64,000 nt of DNA from Dromiciops gliroides (GCF_019393635.1 NC_057867.1:64111492-64175491), one strand, 5' to 3'. Positions 1 to 10,602 are shown, numbered from the stretch's first letter. Program-made: numbers and translations. Notes: a model not told the origin generated them from the sequence alone.

Positions 1-420
1 TGGCAGGCAAGCCCCCAGCCCAGAGGCCCGGGTGTCTAGTCCTCCCTCTGTTTCCCTCCGGCACTGGTAGCAGCAGTTGGCTCTCTGCAGCCCCGGCGCA
101 CACAGGTGCGGGCAGACAGAGCTGCACCCACCAGCAGCCCCACCGGTTGCTGAGGCAGTGCCCGGTCCAGGCGCGTGTCCCTCCTCCCTTCCGACTGCCC
201 CTCAACCCTCAATGCTTGTTTTTGCCCGTGCTCCTCCCCACACTCTCTAGTCCTCCCTCCTCCCTCCGGAGCCCTGGCCAGCCCTTTGACATTTATCTAG
301 AGACAAGAACAAAAGTTGGGCATTTCTTAACCTACTCCTTGGCAGAAAAGGAACAGGGTAACATACACACACATGCACACACAAACACACACATACAGGG
401 GCGAGCAGCGCGCGCACGCA
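1..420. other. CpG-richer segment at the left edge
   Basis: This stretch is GC-rich and holds roughly ten CpGs in its first 200 bases (for example in gcccggg, ccccggcgc, aggcgcgtg) and another cluster at 398-419 (gcgagcagcgcgcgcacg). Most of the window is CpG-poor, so this may be the edge of a CpG island whose centre lies left of position 1. No exon, splice pattern or TATA-like element was recognised, so a promoter is not claimed. Confidence 0.4.
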
Positions 421-456
421 CACACACACACACTCACACACACACACACTCACACA
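361..456. repeat. Interrupted (CA)n microsatellite
   Basis: CA dinucleotides run through most of this interval, broken by a CpG-rich block (gcgagcagcgcgcgcacg). The short open frames on both strands here are translated repeat (THTHTH / VCVCVC) and are not genes. Confidence 0.9.
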
Positions 457-460
457 GGAG

Positions 461-925
461 AGGGAGAAAGTGATGCTACAGGCTTCTTCCCAGGGTCCTA
501 AGTCCCTCCTTTTTTCCCTGGTAGTTTTTTGGAAGTCTCTGCATTTCTGAGATGATAAAGGAAATAATCAACCCCAGGGACCCCTCTTTTTCCCTCAGAG
601 GCAATTGCTAAAGGGTTAAAGTCACCAGTAATGGACAGAAATGTCTCGGCACCCAGCTCTCACCCTCCCACCGAGAGGATATGTGTATCCACACTAAGTC
701 AGGGTAATGATCTGAACCCGCGTGAAGGGCTCCGTCCCTTTTGCTCAGAGTAACACTGCTTGACAAGGCCAGTGCAGGGTGAACTGAACCACCCCTTAGG
801 CTGTTCCAGTGTCAGAAACAGGAGACTGGGAGGTGACTGGGTACCAAGAACACCTGGGTCCACACCATTTTCATTTCCTTAGCTTGACCATGTTGAGCAT
901 CCCTCCCTGCACTCATGATGGTGAT
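461..925. other. Unique non-coding DNA
   Basis: No interspersed repeat, gene or RNA signal was recognised in this stretch. Confidence 0.5.
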
Positions 926-962
926 TGTATGTGTGTGTGTGTGTGTGTGTGTCTGTCTGTGT
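926..962. repeat. (TG)n microsatellite
   Basis: About 12 TG units followed by TGTC units. Confidence 0.9.
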
Positions 963-1054
963 GCCATCAAGTGTGTGTCTACACTGATAGCCGCTGGCGC
1001 CTGAAATCAGACAGGTTCAGAGATTGGGAGTTGAAAGGGACCTGTGAAATCCTC

Positions 1055-1276
1055 CAGGACAGTTCTTAACCTGGGCTCCATAGACTTGGGTTGGTTGGTT
1101 GGTTTGATTTTTCATATTCTGATAATTAGATTTCAATATCGTTGTTTCCCTTAGTGAACTCCTGTATTTAACTTCCACATTTAAAAACATTATTTTGAGC
1201 AGGGGTACACAGGTTTCAGCAGACTCCCAGAGGGGCTAAGGCAGAAGAGGGGCCCACAAAAGCTTAGAAATCCCTG
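1055..1276 (+). mobile_element. Non-autonomous hAT-like DNA transposon (MITE), copy 1
   Basis: Starts near a degenerate form of the terminal repeat CAGGGGTTCTTAACCT (caggacagttcttaacct) and ends in a decayed inverted copy (gcttagaaatccctg). The interior shares 'ttttgataactatatttcaatat' type sequence and a 'cagactcccagaggggc' block with the copies at 8871 and 45780. CAGGG-type ends suggest the hAT superfamily; that is inference from the ends only. Confidence 0.5.
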
Positions 1277-1685
1277 ATCTAGTCCTCCACCCTTCTTTTA
1301 CAGGGAGGGGGGACTTGCTTGTGGTTCCCTGAGGAAAAGTAGGCATTGGAACTCAGGCTGCAGAGCAAAGAGGGCCTCTTCCTAGGTACCCAGGTCTTGC
1401 TCCAAGGCTCCTGTGCTGAGGTGGTCATAGCCCAAGACCCTCTTTTTGACATGCTTTCTGAGACCGAGAAATGTGAATTATGGGTCAGTGTAAACTGAAG
1501 GATGATGACATAATCATCAGGCCCATGCATGTCCCAATTTAATGTTAACACTGATCAAAAAATAAGCCATTACAAGCACTAAGCAAAGAGGTATCCGGGT
1601 GTAGTGACACCTATCTGACCATCCTCACTCACAAATCTTTCATGACTCCCTACTGCCTCTGGAATAACGGAAGGGGGAGATAAGC
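1277..1685. other. Unique non-coding DNA
   Basis: No repeat or gene was recognised. The 90-residue minus-strand frame here has no recognisable domain. Confidence 0.4.
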
Positions 1686-1911
1686 AGCAGGCACTGTGGT
1701 GAGTGCCTTACAAATATCTGATCCTCCCGATATCCCCGAGTGACAAGTGCTGTAATTATCCTCATTTCACAGTCATCCCTTCCCCCCAATAAAGGTTAAG
1801 TGACTTGCGCAAAGTCACACAGCTATTAAGTATCTAAGTCCAGATTTGAACACAGGTCTTCCTGGCTCTAGGCCCAGTGCCCCATCCACTATACCACGTT
1901 GCTGCCTCTAA
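1686..1911 (-). mobile_element. MIR-type CORE-SINE
   Basis: Reads as the reverse of a MIR: 'aggttaagtgacttgc', 'cacacagctattaag', 'gatttgaacacaggtc', then a '...ccactataccac' head. Old and diverged. Confidence 0.75.
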
Positions 1912-2029
1912 TTATAAATCCTGCAACCTGGCCTGCAAATTAGTTTAAACAGAATTTGGGAGCTTAGCCAAAAGAAGTGGTTTCATTGCAGAATAAGAGG
2001 TTAATGCATTATGTGCCTCGCTCCTATTT

Positions 2030-2216
2030 CTGGCCTGTCATGGCTTACATTGGCTGTGTGTGTGACCCTGGGCAAGTCACTTAATCTTTTGATGTTCTAG
2101 GCAACTCTGGAAGACTAAATTACAGAGAAAGGACCTGATACATTGGGAGAGGGAGTTTCCATTCTCCTGGGAGCTCCCTAGGCCGATGAAATCCCAGGTC
2201 CAGTCCCTAACCTTAT
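2030..2216 (+). mobile_element. MAR1-like marsupial SINE, 5' truncated
   Basis: Contains 'gtgaccctgggcaagtcac' then a tail that differs from WSINE1: 'taggcaactctggaagac', 'gggagagggagtttcc' and 'gatgaaatcccaggtcc'. The same tail occurs at 30462-30690 and 56425-56650. Confidence 0.7.
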
Positions 2217-2500
2217 CCTGATAATTATCTTGTCTAAAGACTGTGCTAAGCACTTGTTAGCATCTTGGCAAGGAACCTGGGTCTGTTTGTAAGGAGGAAG
2301 CAAAGCAGGCAGATATTTGTCTAGCAAACACAAGTGCAGATGCTGAGAACTGAAGGGAGGATTCTGGGAAATCAAGCCATTAACAACACGGGGCAGGCCC
2401 ATGATGTTTTATATACTTAGATGGGCCTCGGGGCTCTAGGCCCAGAACAGTGAACCTTGGTCCCAAACTGAGCCTGCTCATCCCTTCTAACTTCCTCTTT
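2217..2500. other. Unique non-coding DNA
   Basis: Nothing recognised. Confidence 0.4.
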
Positions 2501-3200
2501 TTCTGTGGTCCTTCTGCTTACCTCTCCTCCAGTGCTTAGAACCTTGCACTTCCTCCTCTCTCACCTTGAATAGCCAATCAGTTCTGTCCCAGCCATTTCA
2601 ATCCTGTACCATCTCTTATAGCCATTCCTTCCACTTTCTTCTCTCTGTCACTGTTCTAGTTAAGGCCTTCATTTCTTCCTTCCTAGACTATTGCAATAAC
2701 TTCCCTCTCCCCCTCCCAGTTCATCCTTCACACCACAGTCAACCTACTCTTTCCTTGCTTGGCAATAGGGACACATTGCTGATTTTTGAGTACAGGAGTG
2801 ATGAGCACACTCCTCTTTTTTGTCCTTTGAAACCTGATGCCAACCATCCTTTCCAAGTTTAGTTTCAATTACCCCAGCTTCTCTCCAACTGCAGTATGGC
2901 CTAAGCAGCCTGGACAATTCCTAGCCCCCATATACATCTTGGGCCCTCATCCTGTGCCCAAACTTCCTGCTTCCCTCTCTGGCCATCCTTTAAAGCCCAG
3001 TGGAATACTAACCCTCTAGAACACCTTCCTCCTCCCTTCCATATGCCCCCTTCTTGTACCCTCTCAGACCTCACAGGGCACCTATCCTGGAATAGTGTAT
3101 ATTAAAACTGCCTGGGTTTGCTTCAGTCCCCCGCCACCCTCCCCCCACATTGGATTCTAAGTTCTATGAGAGTAAGGACCTTGCCTTATGTAAACACCAA
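2500..3200 (+). mobile_element. L2 LINE, 3' part
   Basis: Carries L2 landmarks in order: 'ccaatcagttctgtccc', 'ttcctagactattgcaataac', a diverged middle, and the 3'-UTR motif 'ggattctaagttctatgagagt'. The segment at about 2765-2845 does not look like L2 and may be a small insertion. Reverse transcriptase is degraded and not readable as a protein. Confidence 0.75.
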
Positions 3201-3222
3201 CCCCCAGCCTCCCCAGTCAATC

Positions 3223-3403
3223 ACCATAGGCTTTTTTTTTGGGGGGGGGGAGTGGAGGCAGTGAAGGTTAAGTGACTTGCCCAAGGTCACATAGCTAGTA
3301 AGTGTCAAGTATGTGAGGCTGGATTTGAACTCAGGTCCTCCTGAATCCAGGGCCAGTGTTTTATCCACTGCACCACCTAGGTTCCCCTACCATAGGCTTT
3401 TTT
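3223..3403 (-). mobile_element. WSINE1-type SINE with target-site duplication
   Basis: The element spans about 3238-3388 on the minus strand: a T/G-rich tail, 'ggttaagtgacttgccc', the reversed B box 'tttgaactcagg', and the reversed head ending 'caccacctaggttcccc'. A 15-bp direct repeat, accataggctttttt, flanks it at 3223-3237 and 3389-3403, so its boundaries are well defined. It lies just beyond the L2 end. Confidence 0.92.
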
Positions 3404-3920
3404 ATATAGTAAAGTGGTTTAAATGGGAAATGGATACTAACACTTGGCCCCTTTATTTTCCCTCAGAATACCATGTATCATACATGTATGCACACATACT
3501 TATGTTTATGTATATGTATATGCATATGCAAAGATGCTCCTGTCCTGTACGTGTATGTGTGTGCATCCCTTCCTTAACGTTCCTCAGTTGGCCCTCCCCT
3601 CTGGGCATGGTGATCAAGGGGACCAAATGTGAAGGTTAGGCAGGCGAGGGGTGAGCACAGACATCCACTGGGTTGAGCCAAGTCCTCCCTAGCTGTAGTT
3701 CTATTGCCCAGGGAGCAGGAGATAGCCACAGTGAGCACTAAGAGCTTCATCATCACGTAAGCTTAGCTGACAAGGGGGAAAATGGTTCTTGGGCTACGGC
3801 AGCCTCTGAAGGCCACCGTGTCCTTAGTGCTGGAGGGGCTGGGAGCTCTGACCAGCCGCGCTCCTGAAATGCCTAATCATTGGCAGGACTGCTCATGACG
3901 ATGCTGGGAGCTGCTGGCAT
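3404..3920. other. Unique non-coding DNA with short TATG-rich patch
   Basis: A purine/pyrimidine-alternating patch (tatg/cata) lies at about 3478-3535. Otherwise no repeat or gene was recognised. Confidence 0.4.
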
Positions 3921-4320
3921 AGCAATTGGAGGTTTACAAAGCACTTCACCTATATTTAATGCTCACAGGGATGCTGTGATACAGGCAATGTTATCCTGCT
4001 ACCCAAGTACCTACTGTGGATAGAATATTAGCTATGGGGCCACGAAGACTGGAGTGCAAATTCTCCCAAAGACACTTACTAGCTTTAATACTTAAAAAAC
4101 TCAACAACCTCAGCCTGCCTCAGTTTCCTCAACTTTAAAATGAGGATAATAATAGCATCCATCTTGCAGGATTTTTATGAAGATCAAATAGAATAATAAA
4201 TGTAAAGCACATTGCTAATCGGAGAGTGCTATGTAAACACCAAACTTTTACAGATGAGTAAACTGAGGCTCAGAGAGGTGGACTGACCTTCCCAGGGTCA
4301 CATAAAGTTTAAATGTACAT
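3920..4320 (-). mobile_element. MIR-type SINE split by a second MIR-type SINE
   Basis: The reverse-strand MIR begins 'ggtttacaaagcacttcacc' and stops near 3998. It resumes near 4243 with 'cttttacagatgagtaaactgaggctc' and 'ccagggtcacataaag'. The two halves are in order and orientation, so one element was interrupted by the plus-strand element listed next. Confidence 0.7.
3999..4242 (+). mobile_element. MIR-type SINE nested in an older MIR
   Basis: Plus-strand landmarks: 'acacttactagcttt', 'cctcagtttcctcaactttaaaatgagg' (a CORE region), 'aataatagcatccatcttgc', and 'gtaaagcacattgctaat'. It sits inside the minus-strand MIR of 3920-4320. Confidence 0.7.
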
Positions 4321-4869
4321 GTGAAATGAGGATCATGAGCAGATTCTCAGATCTGGTTCTTTCCACTTAAAAGCAAAAACTTGATGACTTAAACTATTAT
4401 GACCATAATTAAGCAAACAGTGGCCAAGAACAGCCTTTGAGAAGAACAGCCATGGGGAAAAAATGGGAAGGGGTGTCAGCCATGCAGACACAAGCCCTGA
4501 GTTACAGTCTGCCTCCAAATCATCTTAGACCCCCCCCATTTCCAGTAAAATGTCTATTTCAAGGAGTAGTTGTAAAGGATAAAGGGACTAATGGATGCAA
4601 ATACAGTGGGACACACCAATTGTTATCATGTTGATGGCCAAAGCATAGGTGGATAATGATATGAGGTGCAGAGAGAGTGGGACAAGCTTTGTCATGAGAG
4701 GCTCCCTGGCTAAGTTCAGATGTGAGGCCACACTGGAAGGGACACTTTCAGATGACTTGTGTTCGTTCATTCGTTCATTCATTGGCTCATTCAGTTAGCG
4801 GAGATTCCCCAAGTCCCTATGGAATCGGTCCCTGGCATATGATACCCTGCCCTTTGGTCTGCTAAGGTT
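4321..4869. other. Unique non-coding DNA with a short TTCR repeat
   Basis: Positions 4760-4785 are an imperfect (TTCG/TTCA) run. Nothing else was recognised. Confidence 0.4.
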
Positions 4870-6310
4870 GTCCAGGGCTTCCTAACTGTGCGTTGCTTGT
4901 CTCATCTTCAATCTCTCATCATCTACTGGTTCCTTCTCCAGTGTCTACAAACTTGCCAGTGTCTCCTTGCATCCTTAAGTTTTCTCTTAACCTTTCCACC
5001 CCCCTCAAGTGATTGGCTTCTATCTCTAGTCCCTTTCACTGTCAAATATTTAGATTTATGGTCTCTTGCTGCCTTTTGTTTCCTCTCCAACTCACTTCCC
5101 AACCCCTGTTCAATGTTGCTACTCAACGAAACCTACCAAGGTCACCAATAATCTCAGTTGTCAAATCTGATGGCTTTTTTCTTTGTCTTCATCTCTCTTG
5201 ACATCTCTGTAGCTTTTGACACTGCCGACTCCCCACCCGTTCTCCAGGAACATTCTCTCCTCCATTGGGTTCCATGATACTGTTCTGGGTCCTTGCCTGA
5301 TCCTACTCAGTATAAGTATCATCCATCTCACATCCCCTAAGCATTGGTGTTCTGCAAAGTTCTGTCCTAGGGCCTCTCCTCTCCCCACCTCTCCTTTGCT
5401 CCCCTCTTTTCTCCCTTCCTTCTCCTTCATCTCCCCTCTCCGATCTCTCTCAGTGATCTTGTCTGCTCCCACGAATTCAACTATCATGTCTGTTAACGTG
5501 ACTCATCTCTGTTCAGGTGACTTCCAGGTATCCATCTGTCTGTCTGTCTATCCATCTATCTATCCATCTATCCATCCATCCATCCATCTATCCATCTATC
5601 CATCTATCCATCTATCCATCTATCCATCTATCCATCTATCCATCCATCCATCCATCCATCCATCCATCCATCCATCCATCCATCCACCCATCCACCCATC
5701 CACCCATCCACCCATCCACCCATCCACCCATCCACCCATCCACCCATCCACCCATCCACCCATCCATCTACCTCCCTCCCTCCCTATCTCCAGCCCTAGT
5801 TTTTTCTGTTGAGGGCAGCACCACCATTTCTCTAGCCATCAGACCCATAACCTTGGTGCCCTTATCCCTCATACCCCATATCTATTCACTTGTCAGTTCT
5901 TGTCCATTCTTCCTTCACATTCATTCCTTTCTCTCTACTCCCACATTACCAAAAGCTTAGTTTAAGCCTTTTTCAATTTTTGCTCAGATTATTATCATAG
6001 CCTCCTAATTGGTCTCCCTGCCTATCTACTCCAGGGTCCACATAGGTGCCAACATAATCTTCCTATGGCACAAGTGGGACCATGGCATGCCCTGCTCCAA
6101 AAATTTGAGTGACTTCTGACTTCCTGTTAGATAAAATAGAAACCTTTTACTGTGTCATTCAAGACCCTCCCAAATCTGGTACCTACTTACCTTATTGTAT
6201 CTCCTCAATAGAAGGTAAGCTCCTGGGGGGCAGGGACAACCTCACTTTTATCTTGGCATTCTAAGAATCTCAAACAGTGAACACCTAGTATAAAGTAGGT
6301 GTTGGAGGTG
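4870..6310 (+). mobile_element. L2 LINE ORF2 remnant with recognisable reverse-transcriptase motifs
   Basis: Translated pieces match L2 reverse transcriptase: a [12 protein letters not shown] stretch near 5200 (family form LDxSAAFDTVDH) and [12 protein letters not shown] near 5350 (family form GVPQGSVLGPLLF). The region of the catalytic YADD box near 5500 is lost (THLCSGDFQ). The sequence then runs into a large CCAT/CACC satellite (5528-5787) and resumes as L2 ('gagggcagcaccaccatttc', 'taaccttggtgccc'), ending in the 3'-UTR motif 'aaggtaagctcctgggg' near 6215. The copy is ancient and inactive; the 108-residue minus frame at 5161-5487 is its shadow. Confidence 0.82.
5528..5787. repeat. (ATCC)n / (CACC)n compound satellite
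   Basis: A tetranucleotide tract: (TGTC), then (TATCCATC), (CATC), (CACCCATC) and finally (CCTC). It lies inside the L2 ORF2 remnant at the position of the catalytic box. Translations of it give the HPSIHPSI frames, which are not genes. Confidence 0.97.
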
Positions 6311-6365
6311 GTAGAACAGAATGGGAGAGAATGCTTGATCTCAGCTGGTTTGGGACTCTATTAAG

Positions 6366-6523
6366 AACAGTCTGGGGCAGCTAGGTGGCACACTGGATAG
6401 AGCACTGGCCCTGGATTCAGGAGGACCCGAGTTCAAATCCTGCCTCAGACACTTGACACTTACTAGCTGTGTGACCTTGGGCAAGTCACTTAACCCCAAT
6501 TGCCTCATTAAAAAAAACAGTCT
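6366..6523 (+). mobile_element. WSINE1-type SINE with target-site duplication
   Basis: The element body runs from 6374 (ggggcagctaggtgg) to the A tail ending near 6517. It carries the B box GAGTTCAAATCC and 'gcaagtcacttaacccc'. The repeat aacagtct flanks it at 6366-6373 and 6516-6523. Confidence 0.92.
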
Positions 6524-6789
6524 GAAAATCCCAGGCCTGGGACAACACTTCCCAAGCATCACCTCCTTGTCATTTTCTGCTGCCTCGAAGTTGATGCTTG
6601 GGTAGCAGCTATAAAATGTCAGGTGATGCATTGGCTCATCAAAACTATAGGCCAGAGTCCCCCTCGGCATGGCAAAGGGGGCTGGAAATGCCCCCACATC
6701 CCCATTGGTTCACCCACAAGCAAGGCTCAAACAAACACATAGGAGGGGGGAGTCAGGGCCAGGCCTGACTGAGCCTCAGCTAAACTGGG

Positions 6790-6975
6790 AAGTTTCTCTC
6801 TCCCTCTTGAAATTATCTGTGTATATTTTGTCCCCCTCTTTCTCCACCCACCCACTGTCCCCACATCATCCCCACCAGTAGAAAGCAAGTTCTTCAAGGA
6901 CAGGGACTATTTCACCTCACTATCTCTCTCCCTAGTGACTAGCACAGTGCCTGGTAATGAGTGCTTGTTGGGTTG
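6790..6975 (+). mobile_element. L2 LINE 3' end
   Basis: Contains 'agaaagcaagttcttcaagg', 'acagggactatttcacc' and 'tagcacagtgcctggta', the usual L2 3'-UTR order. Confidence 0.65.
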
Positions 6976-7029
6976 CACCTTCACTGTGCTATCTAGATGA
7001 CCCCTATGAGTAGTAGCAGGCATATTATA

Positions 7030-7170
7030 ATCAGTATGTCAATGAGCATTTATTAAGTGTTTGCTATCTACTAGGCAGTCTACTAAGTGCTGAGAATACA
7101 AAAAAGGCCAAGACCTGCTGTCGACCCCCAAGGAGCTCCGATTTCAATGGGGGACGACCTACAAACATCT
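7030..7170 (-). mobile_element. L2 LINE 3' end
   Basis: Reverse-strand L2 terminus: 'gagcatttattaagtg', 'tactaagtgctgagaatac', 'caaggagctccgatttc'. Confidence 0.65.
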
Positions 7171-7195
7171 CTCTCCCGACAAGATAGATACAGTG

Positions 7196-7509
7196 GGAAT
7201 GGAAGGTGGCTGTTGTTTGTCATTCCTTCTCAAGTGATGTCATAACTTATACTGAATTGGATTGAAGTGAGGCAGGGCTGTGCAAAGTCACCAACCTCAC
7301 TCTCTCCTCTAGAGACATATGGGTCCAGTGACAAGATACAAGTCAGGACAACTGGAGATGGCCCTGGATGTTTAAGGCAATTGGGATTAAGTGACTTGCC
7401 TAGGGTCATACTACTAGCGTCTGAGGTAGGATTTGAATTCAGGTCCTCCCAACCTCAGGGCCAGTGCTCTATGCACTGAACCACCTAGCTGCCCCTAGGA
7501 ATGGAAGGT
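7196..7509 (-). mobile_element. tRNA-headed SINE with RTE-type 3' tail, full length
   Basis: Minus-strand element at about 7208-7497. Its 3' tail (7208-7370) reads in reverse as 'ttgtttgtcattccttctc...gatgtcataactt...ggattgaagtgaggcagggctgtgcaaagtca'. Its head (7370-7496) is the tRNA-derived part with the reversed B box 'tttgaattcagg'. A 12-bp direct repeat, ggaatggaaggt, flanks it at 7196-7207 and 7498-7509. The same tail is seen at 10400-10590, 22745-22945 and 55700-55887. Confidence 0.88.
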
Positions 7510-7600
7510 ATATTATAGATGGAGAAACAGGCTCAGAAAAGGAGAAGGATTTATTCAAGGTCACCCACATAAACAGGATAGAACTTCCAAGTGTTCCTGG
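7510..7600 (-). mobile_element. MIR-type SINE fragment
   Basis: Contains 'gatggagaaacaggctcag' and 'ttcaaggtcacccacataa', the reversed CORE region. Confidence 0.5.
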
Positions 7601-8050
7601 ACTACTATAACATGGGCCTCGACTTAGGTCCCTTAGAGGCTGCTACCCTCATACCTCCTTCCCCACCCCACCCCTCTCACCTGGGCCAAGAGATGTCCAG
7701 TTGGTCCTTCTTTGTGCATTTCTAATCCTGAGCTGGAACAAAAGGGGAAGGTGGAGGTGAAACTGACAAGGCAATTAATAGAGCGCCGAGCTGCCCAGTG
7801 ATCCTCTTCATCGGAAAGACTTGGAGAGGGGTGAGTCATCCTTCTGGGGAGCAGGACCCAGCACTCTGGTGTTGGAAGAATGTCTTGGCTCATTTGCTGC
7901 TCAACTCCCCTAGGGCCAGAGGAAGCCAGGGCTCCAATCCAGGGTCAGGGGGCTCGGCTGTTGTGGTAGCCCCCAATCCCCTCCAAATGGGAAAGATGGT
8001 CTGGTTTGGGAGCTCACTTCATCCAATGAAAAGGAGGGCCTGGGGGAGCA
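7601..8050. other. Unique non-coding DNA
   Basis: Nothing recognised. Confidence 0.4.
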
Positions 8051-8054
8051 TTCA

Positions 8055-8700
8055 AAACCACGGTATGCAATAAGCAGAGACTGTATGACAGTCACCATGC
8101 AAGACACTAGGGCTACAAAGATAATAATGGTATATTTGCAACCCTCAAGGAAATTGATGAAGGGAGTGGGATGCTGTGGGATGATCACAACATATGCATA
8201 ATATTAATACCAATACTAATTTAATAATACAATGAGTTATTTTTATAATTAAAACATTTAATAATAAAAGGTTAATACAAAGTAATTTGGGAAGGGAGGC
8301 ACTAGAATCTCAAGGGATCAGAGATGCCCCTTGTCAGAGGTAGTACTTGAGCATAGGCACAGAGTTTAACTGGAACATAGATTTCATTGAGAGTGAATGT
8401 GTAGCACCTAGAAAGGTCATCTGGAGCCAGGTTGTAAAGGACTTTAAATGTTTACCTAATGAGTTTGTCTTTTATCCTGGAAGTAATAGGGAGCCATTGA
8501 AGATTTTTGAGTAAGGGGGTGACCTGATCAGATTAATCTATCATTTCAGAAGCTTTGTGAAAGGAGGATCAGAAATACTGGATACTGAGAGGCTGACCAG
8601 GAGGCTAATTTAATGGGTGGGAGAGGTGATGAGGACCTGAGCTAGGCTGGAGGCTGGGTAAAGGAGAGAATACAGGGAGGGAGGGAGTTATTATTAGTGT
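8055..8700 (-). mobile_element. Ancient interspersed repeat linked to an L2-type 3' end, family unassigned
   Basis: Begins with a decayed reverse L2-type terminus ('agggctacaaagataata', 'aaccctcaaggaaattg'). It continues through an AT-rich patch (8180-8285) into 'aaggactttaaatgtttacc', 'agtaatagggagccattg', 'agtaagggggtgacctgatc' and 'gaggtgatgaggacctgagc'. I recognise this phrase order as a common old mammalian repeat. A related stretch is at 45165-45440. I cannot name the family with certainty. Confidence 0.55.
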
Positions 8701-8870
8701 TATTATTACATTTCCCAGCCCTTAACTGATGGTGGGTTGGGGTCCTTCAGAGATGACTTAGGGGCTCAAGTAGAGCAGTATCAGTTATTATCACAAGCAA
8801 TCTTATTTTCCCATGTTGGCATCACTGACTGGGATGGGCATGGGGGGAGGATTGGTAGGGACTTTTAACC

Positions 8871-9039
8871 CAGGGTCTGTAATTTTTTTTTATTTTGATA
8901 ACTATGTTCTGATAAAATTGGCTTCCTTTGTAATCCTATATATTTCATTTTATACATTTAAGGCATGATTCTGAAAAGGAGTCAGGAAACCCCATCAGAC
9001 TCCCAAAGGGGTCCAGGACCTCAGACAGGTGATGACCTG
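8871..9039 (+). mobile_element. Non-autonomous hAT-like DNA transposon (MITE), copy 2
   Basis: Starts 'cagggtctgtaa', has the family interior 'tttgataactatgttctgat', 'ggcttcctttgtaatcc' and 'cagactcccaaaggggtcc', and ends near 'aggtgatgacctg'. Ends are decayed; no clear 8-bp duplication was seen. Confidence 0.55.
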
Positions 9040-10015
9040 CTGAGATAGCTGGACCTCTCTGCTCCTTGCAAGTGTGCCACCTTGGGGTCTTTTGCACAAA
9101 GGCAGTTACATTATCCTGGCTTTTCCACCAGATGTAGCCCAGTTGGTGAAAAGCATTTTTTTCTTTCTAAGACTGTGGAGAATCTGCCGTTCCTAGGAAC
9201 ACTGTGCTTTTCTGCCAATCACCCCCCTCCAAGAGCTCCCTCTTAGCTTGGCTGAGTGCTCAGGTTTTCTGGGCTCAGCTCAAGAGGGGGCTTCCTGCTG
9301 TCCAGCCGCTATGTGAACTTTCCATGGCGTGATGGCCCGAGAACTGGGAGAAGAGCAGATGTTCCATCCTTCCTGATGTTTTGTCAATAACATCACCAGC
9401 TGGGCCCTGGCTCCCAAATCATTCTGGTTTGTGGCAGTGGATGGGGCCCAGAAAGCACAGCATGCTGCTAAAGTGCTGAGATGAGTCAGGGGGCATGGGC
9501 AGTGAAGATCATTTGGATTGGGGATTTGTTAATGGAACCAATTTGACCAAGAGCACTCTGGTGAGAACCCATCTCCAAGAGCCAGCTCATTAAGGAGGCC
9601 TGAGGAAAATGGAGGCCTTGATTGGAATAGACACAGGGAGGAAGGGCAACAAAGCCTGAAATTCACTGCCAGGCAGAGTTGGGAGGGGGCAAATGGAAAC
9701 AAGATGGCATTGAGGATGCCAGGCTTTCACAGGATCTCAGAGGGGCCATCAATTCCAACTCACCCCCAAAACGATACCTCCAAGCCAAAGCATCTTACAT
9801 TCCCTGTCAAATCCTTCCCCTCAAACTACTTTTAGCAACAAATCCCTCCCTCTCCTTGCTTAGGGACTGCTTCTTGGCTCAGCATTCAGACTCACCATTA
9901 ACTGCCTCTCCCTTCTTTATTCTCCCGGTTCTCCCATCAGGCTGGCCTCTTTGCTATCCCCTGAGCAGGTTATGTCTCTTTGTTTATTATGTCCATCCAT
10001 GCTCTTGCTTTTGTT
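9040..10015. other. Unique non-coding DNA
   Basis: No repeat was recognised except a possible short old fragment at about 9725-9760 ('aggatctcagaggggcc'). The 157-residue plus frame at 9679-10152 has no recognisable domain and runs into an L2 fragment. Confidence 0.4.
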
Positions 10016-10019
10016 TCAG

Positions 10020-10148
10020 TTGGTCCACCAATGAACATGAAGCATGTGCTATGTGGCAGACATTGCCGTGCACTCTAAGGCTACAAAGACAAAAATCCCC
10101 CCAAGCAGTCCCTGACCCCCAGGGACCTTACATTCTGCAGGACAGTCT
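10020..10148 (-). mobile_element. L2 LINE 3' end
   Basis: Reverse-strand L2 terminus: 'gaagcatgtgctatgtggc', 'aaggctacaaagacaaaa', 'gaccttacattctgcagg'. Confidence 0.6.
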
Positions 10149-10203
10149 ATGAGTGACTTCAGCATATCAGAAAATCCAGTATGTCAGATTTCACTTGCCT
10201 TAC

Positions 10204-10602
10204 AAGGGATCCCTGGGGCAGCTAGGTGGTGCAGGGGATAGAGCACTGGCCCTGAGGTTGGGAGGACTTGAGTTTATGGGGGGCATAAAGCACCAGACCG
10301 GGATTCAGGAGGACCTGAGTTCAAACCCGGCCTCAGACACTTGACACTTACTAGCTGTGTGACCTTGGACAAGTCACTTAACCCTTAAACAGCCAGGGTC
10401 ATTTCCAGTTATCCTGTTGTATATCTTGCCACTGGGTGTAGATGGTTCTGGCGGAGAGAGTGAGGTTTGTGACTTTGCACAGTTCTCCCTTACCTAAAAA
10501 TCCAATTCAGTGCAAGTCGTGACATCACCTCCCCATGTCATGGTCCTCTTGGAGAAGGAAGGACAAACAGCCACAACAACGAGGATTACAGAAGGGATTC
10601 CT
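10204..10602 (+). mobile_element. tRNA-headed SINE with RTE-type tail, full length, head partly duplicated
   Basis: The element lies at about 10215-10591. The head contains two stacked promoter-like segments: 'agcactggccctgaggttgggaggacttgagttt' style (about 10240-10275) and again 'agcaccagaccgggattcaggaggacctgag' style (about 10287-10325). The tail includes 'cttgccactgggtgtagatgg', 'gactttgcacagttctcc', 'gtcatggtcctcttggag' and 'aaggacaaaca'. Flanking repeats aagggatccct (10204-10214) and aagggattcct (10592-10602) differ at one base. Confidence 0.87.

Noticed and set aside
5216-5960. Long HPSIHPSI frames
   Set aside because: Translation of L2 remnants and the CCAT satellite.
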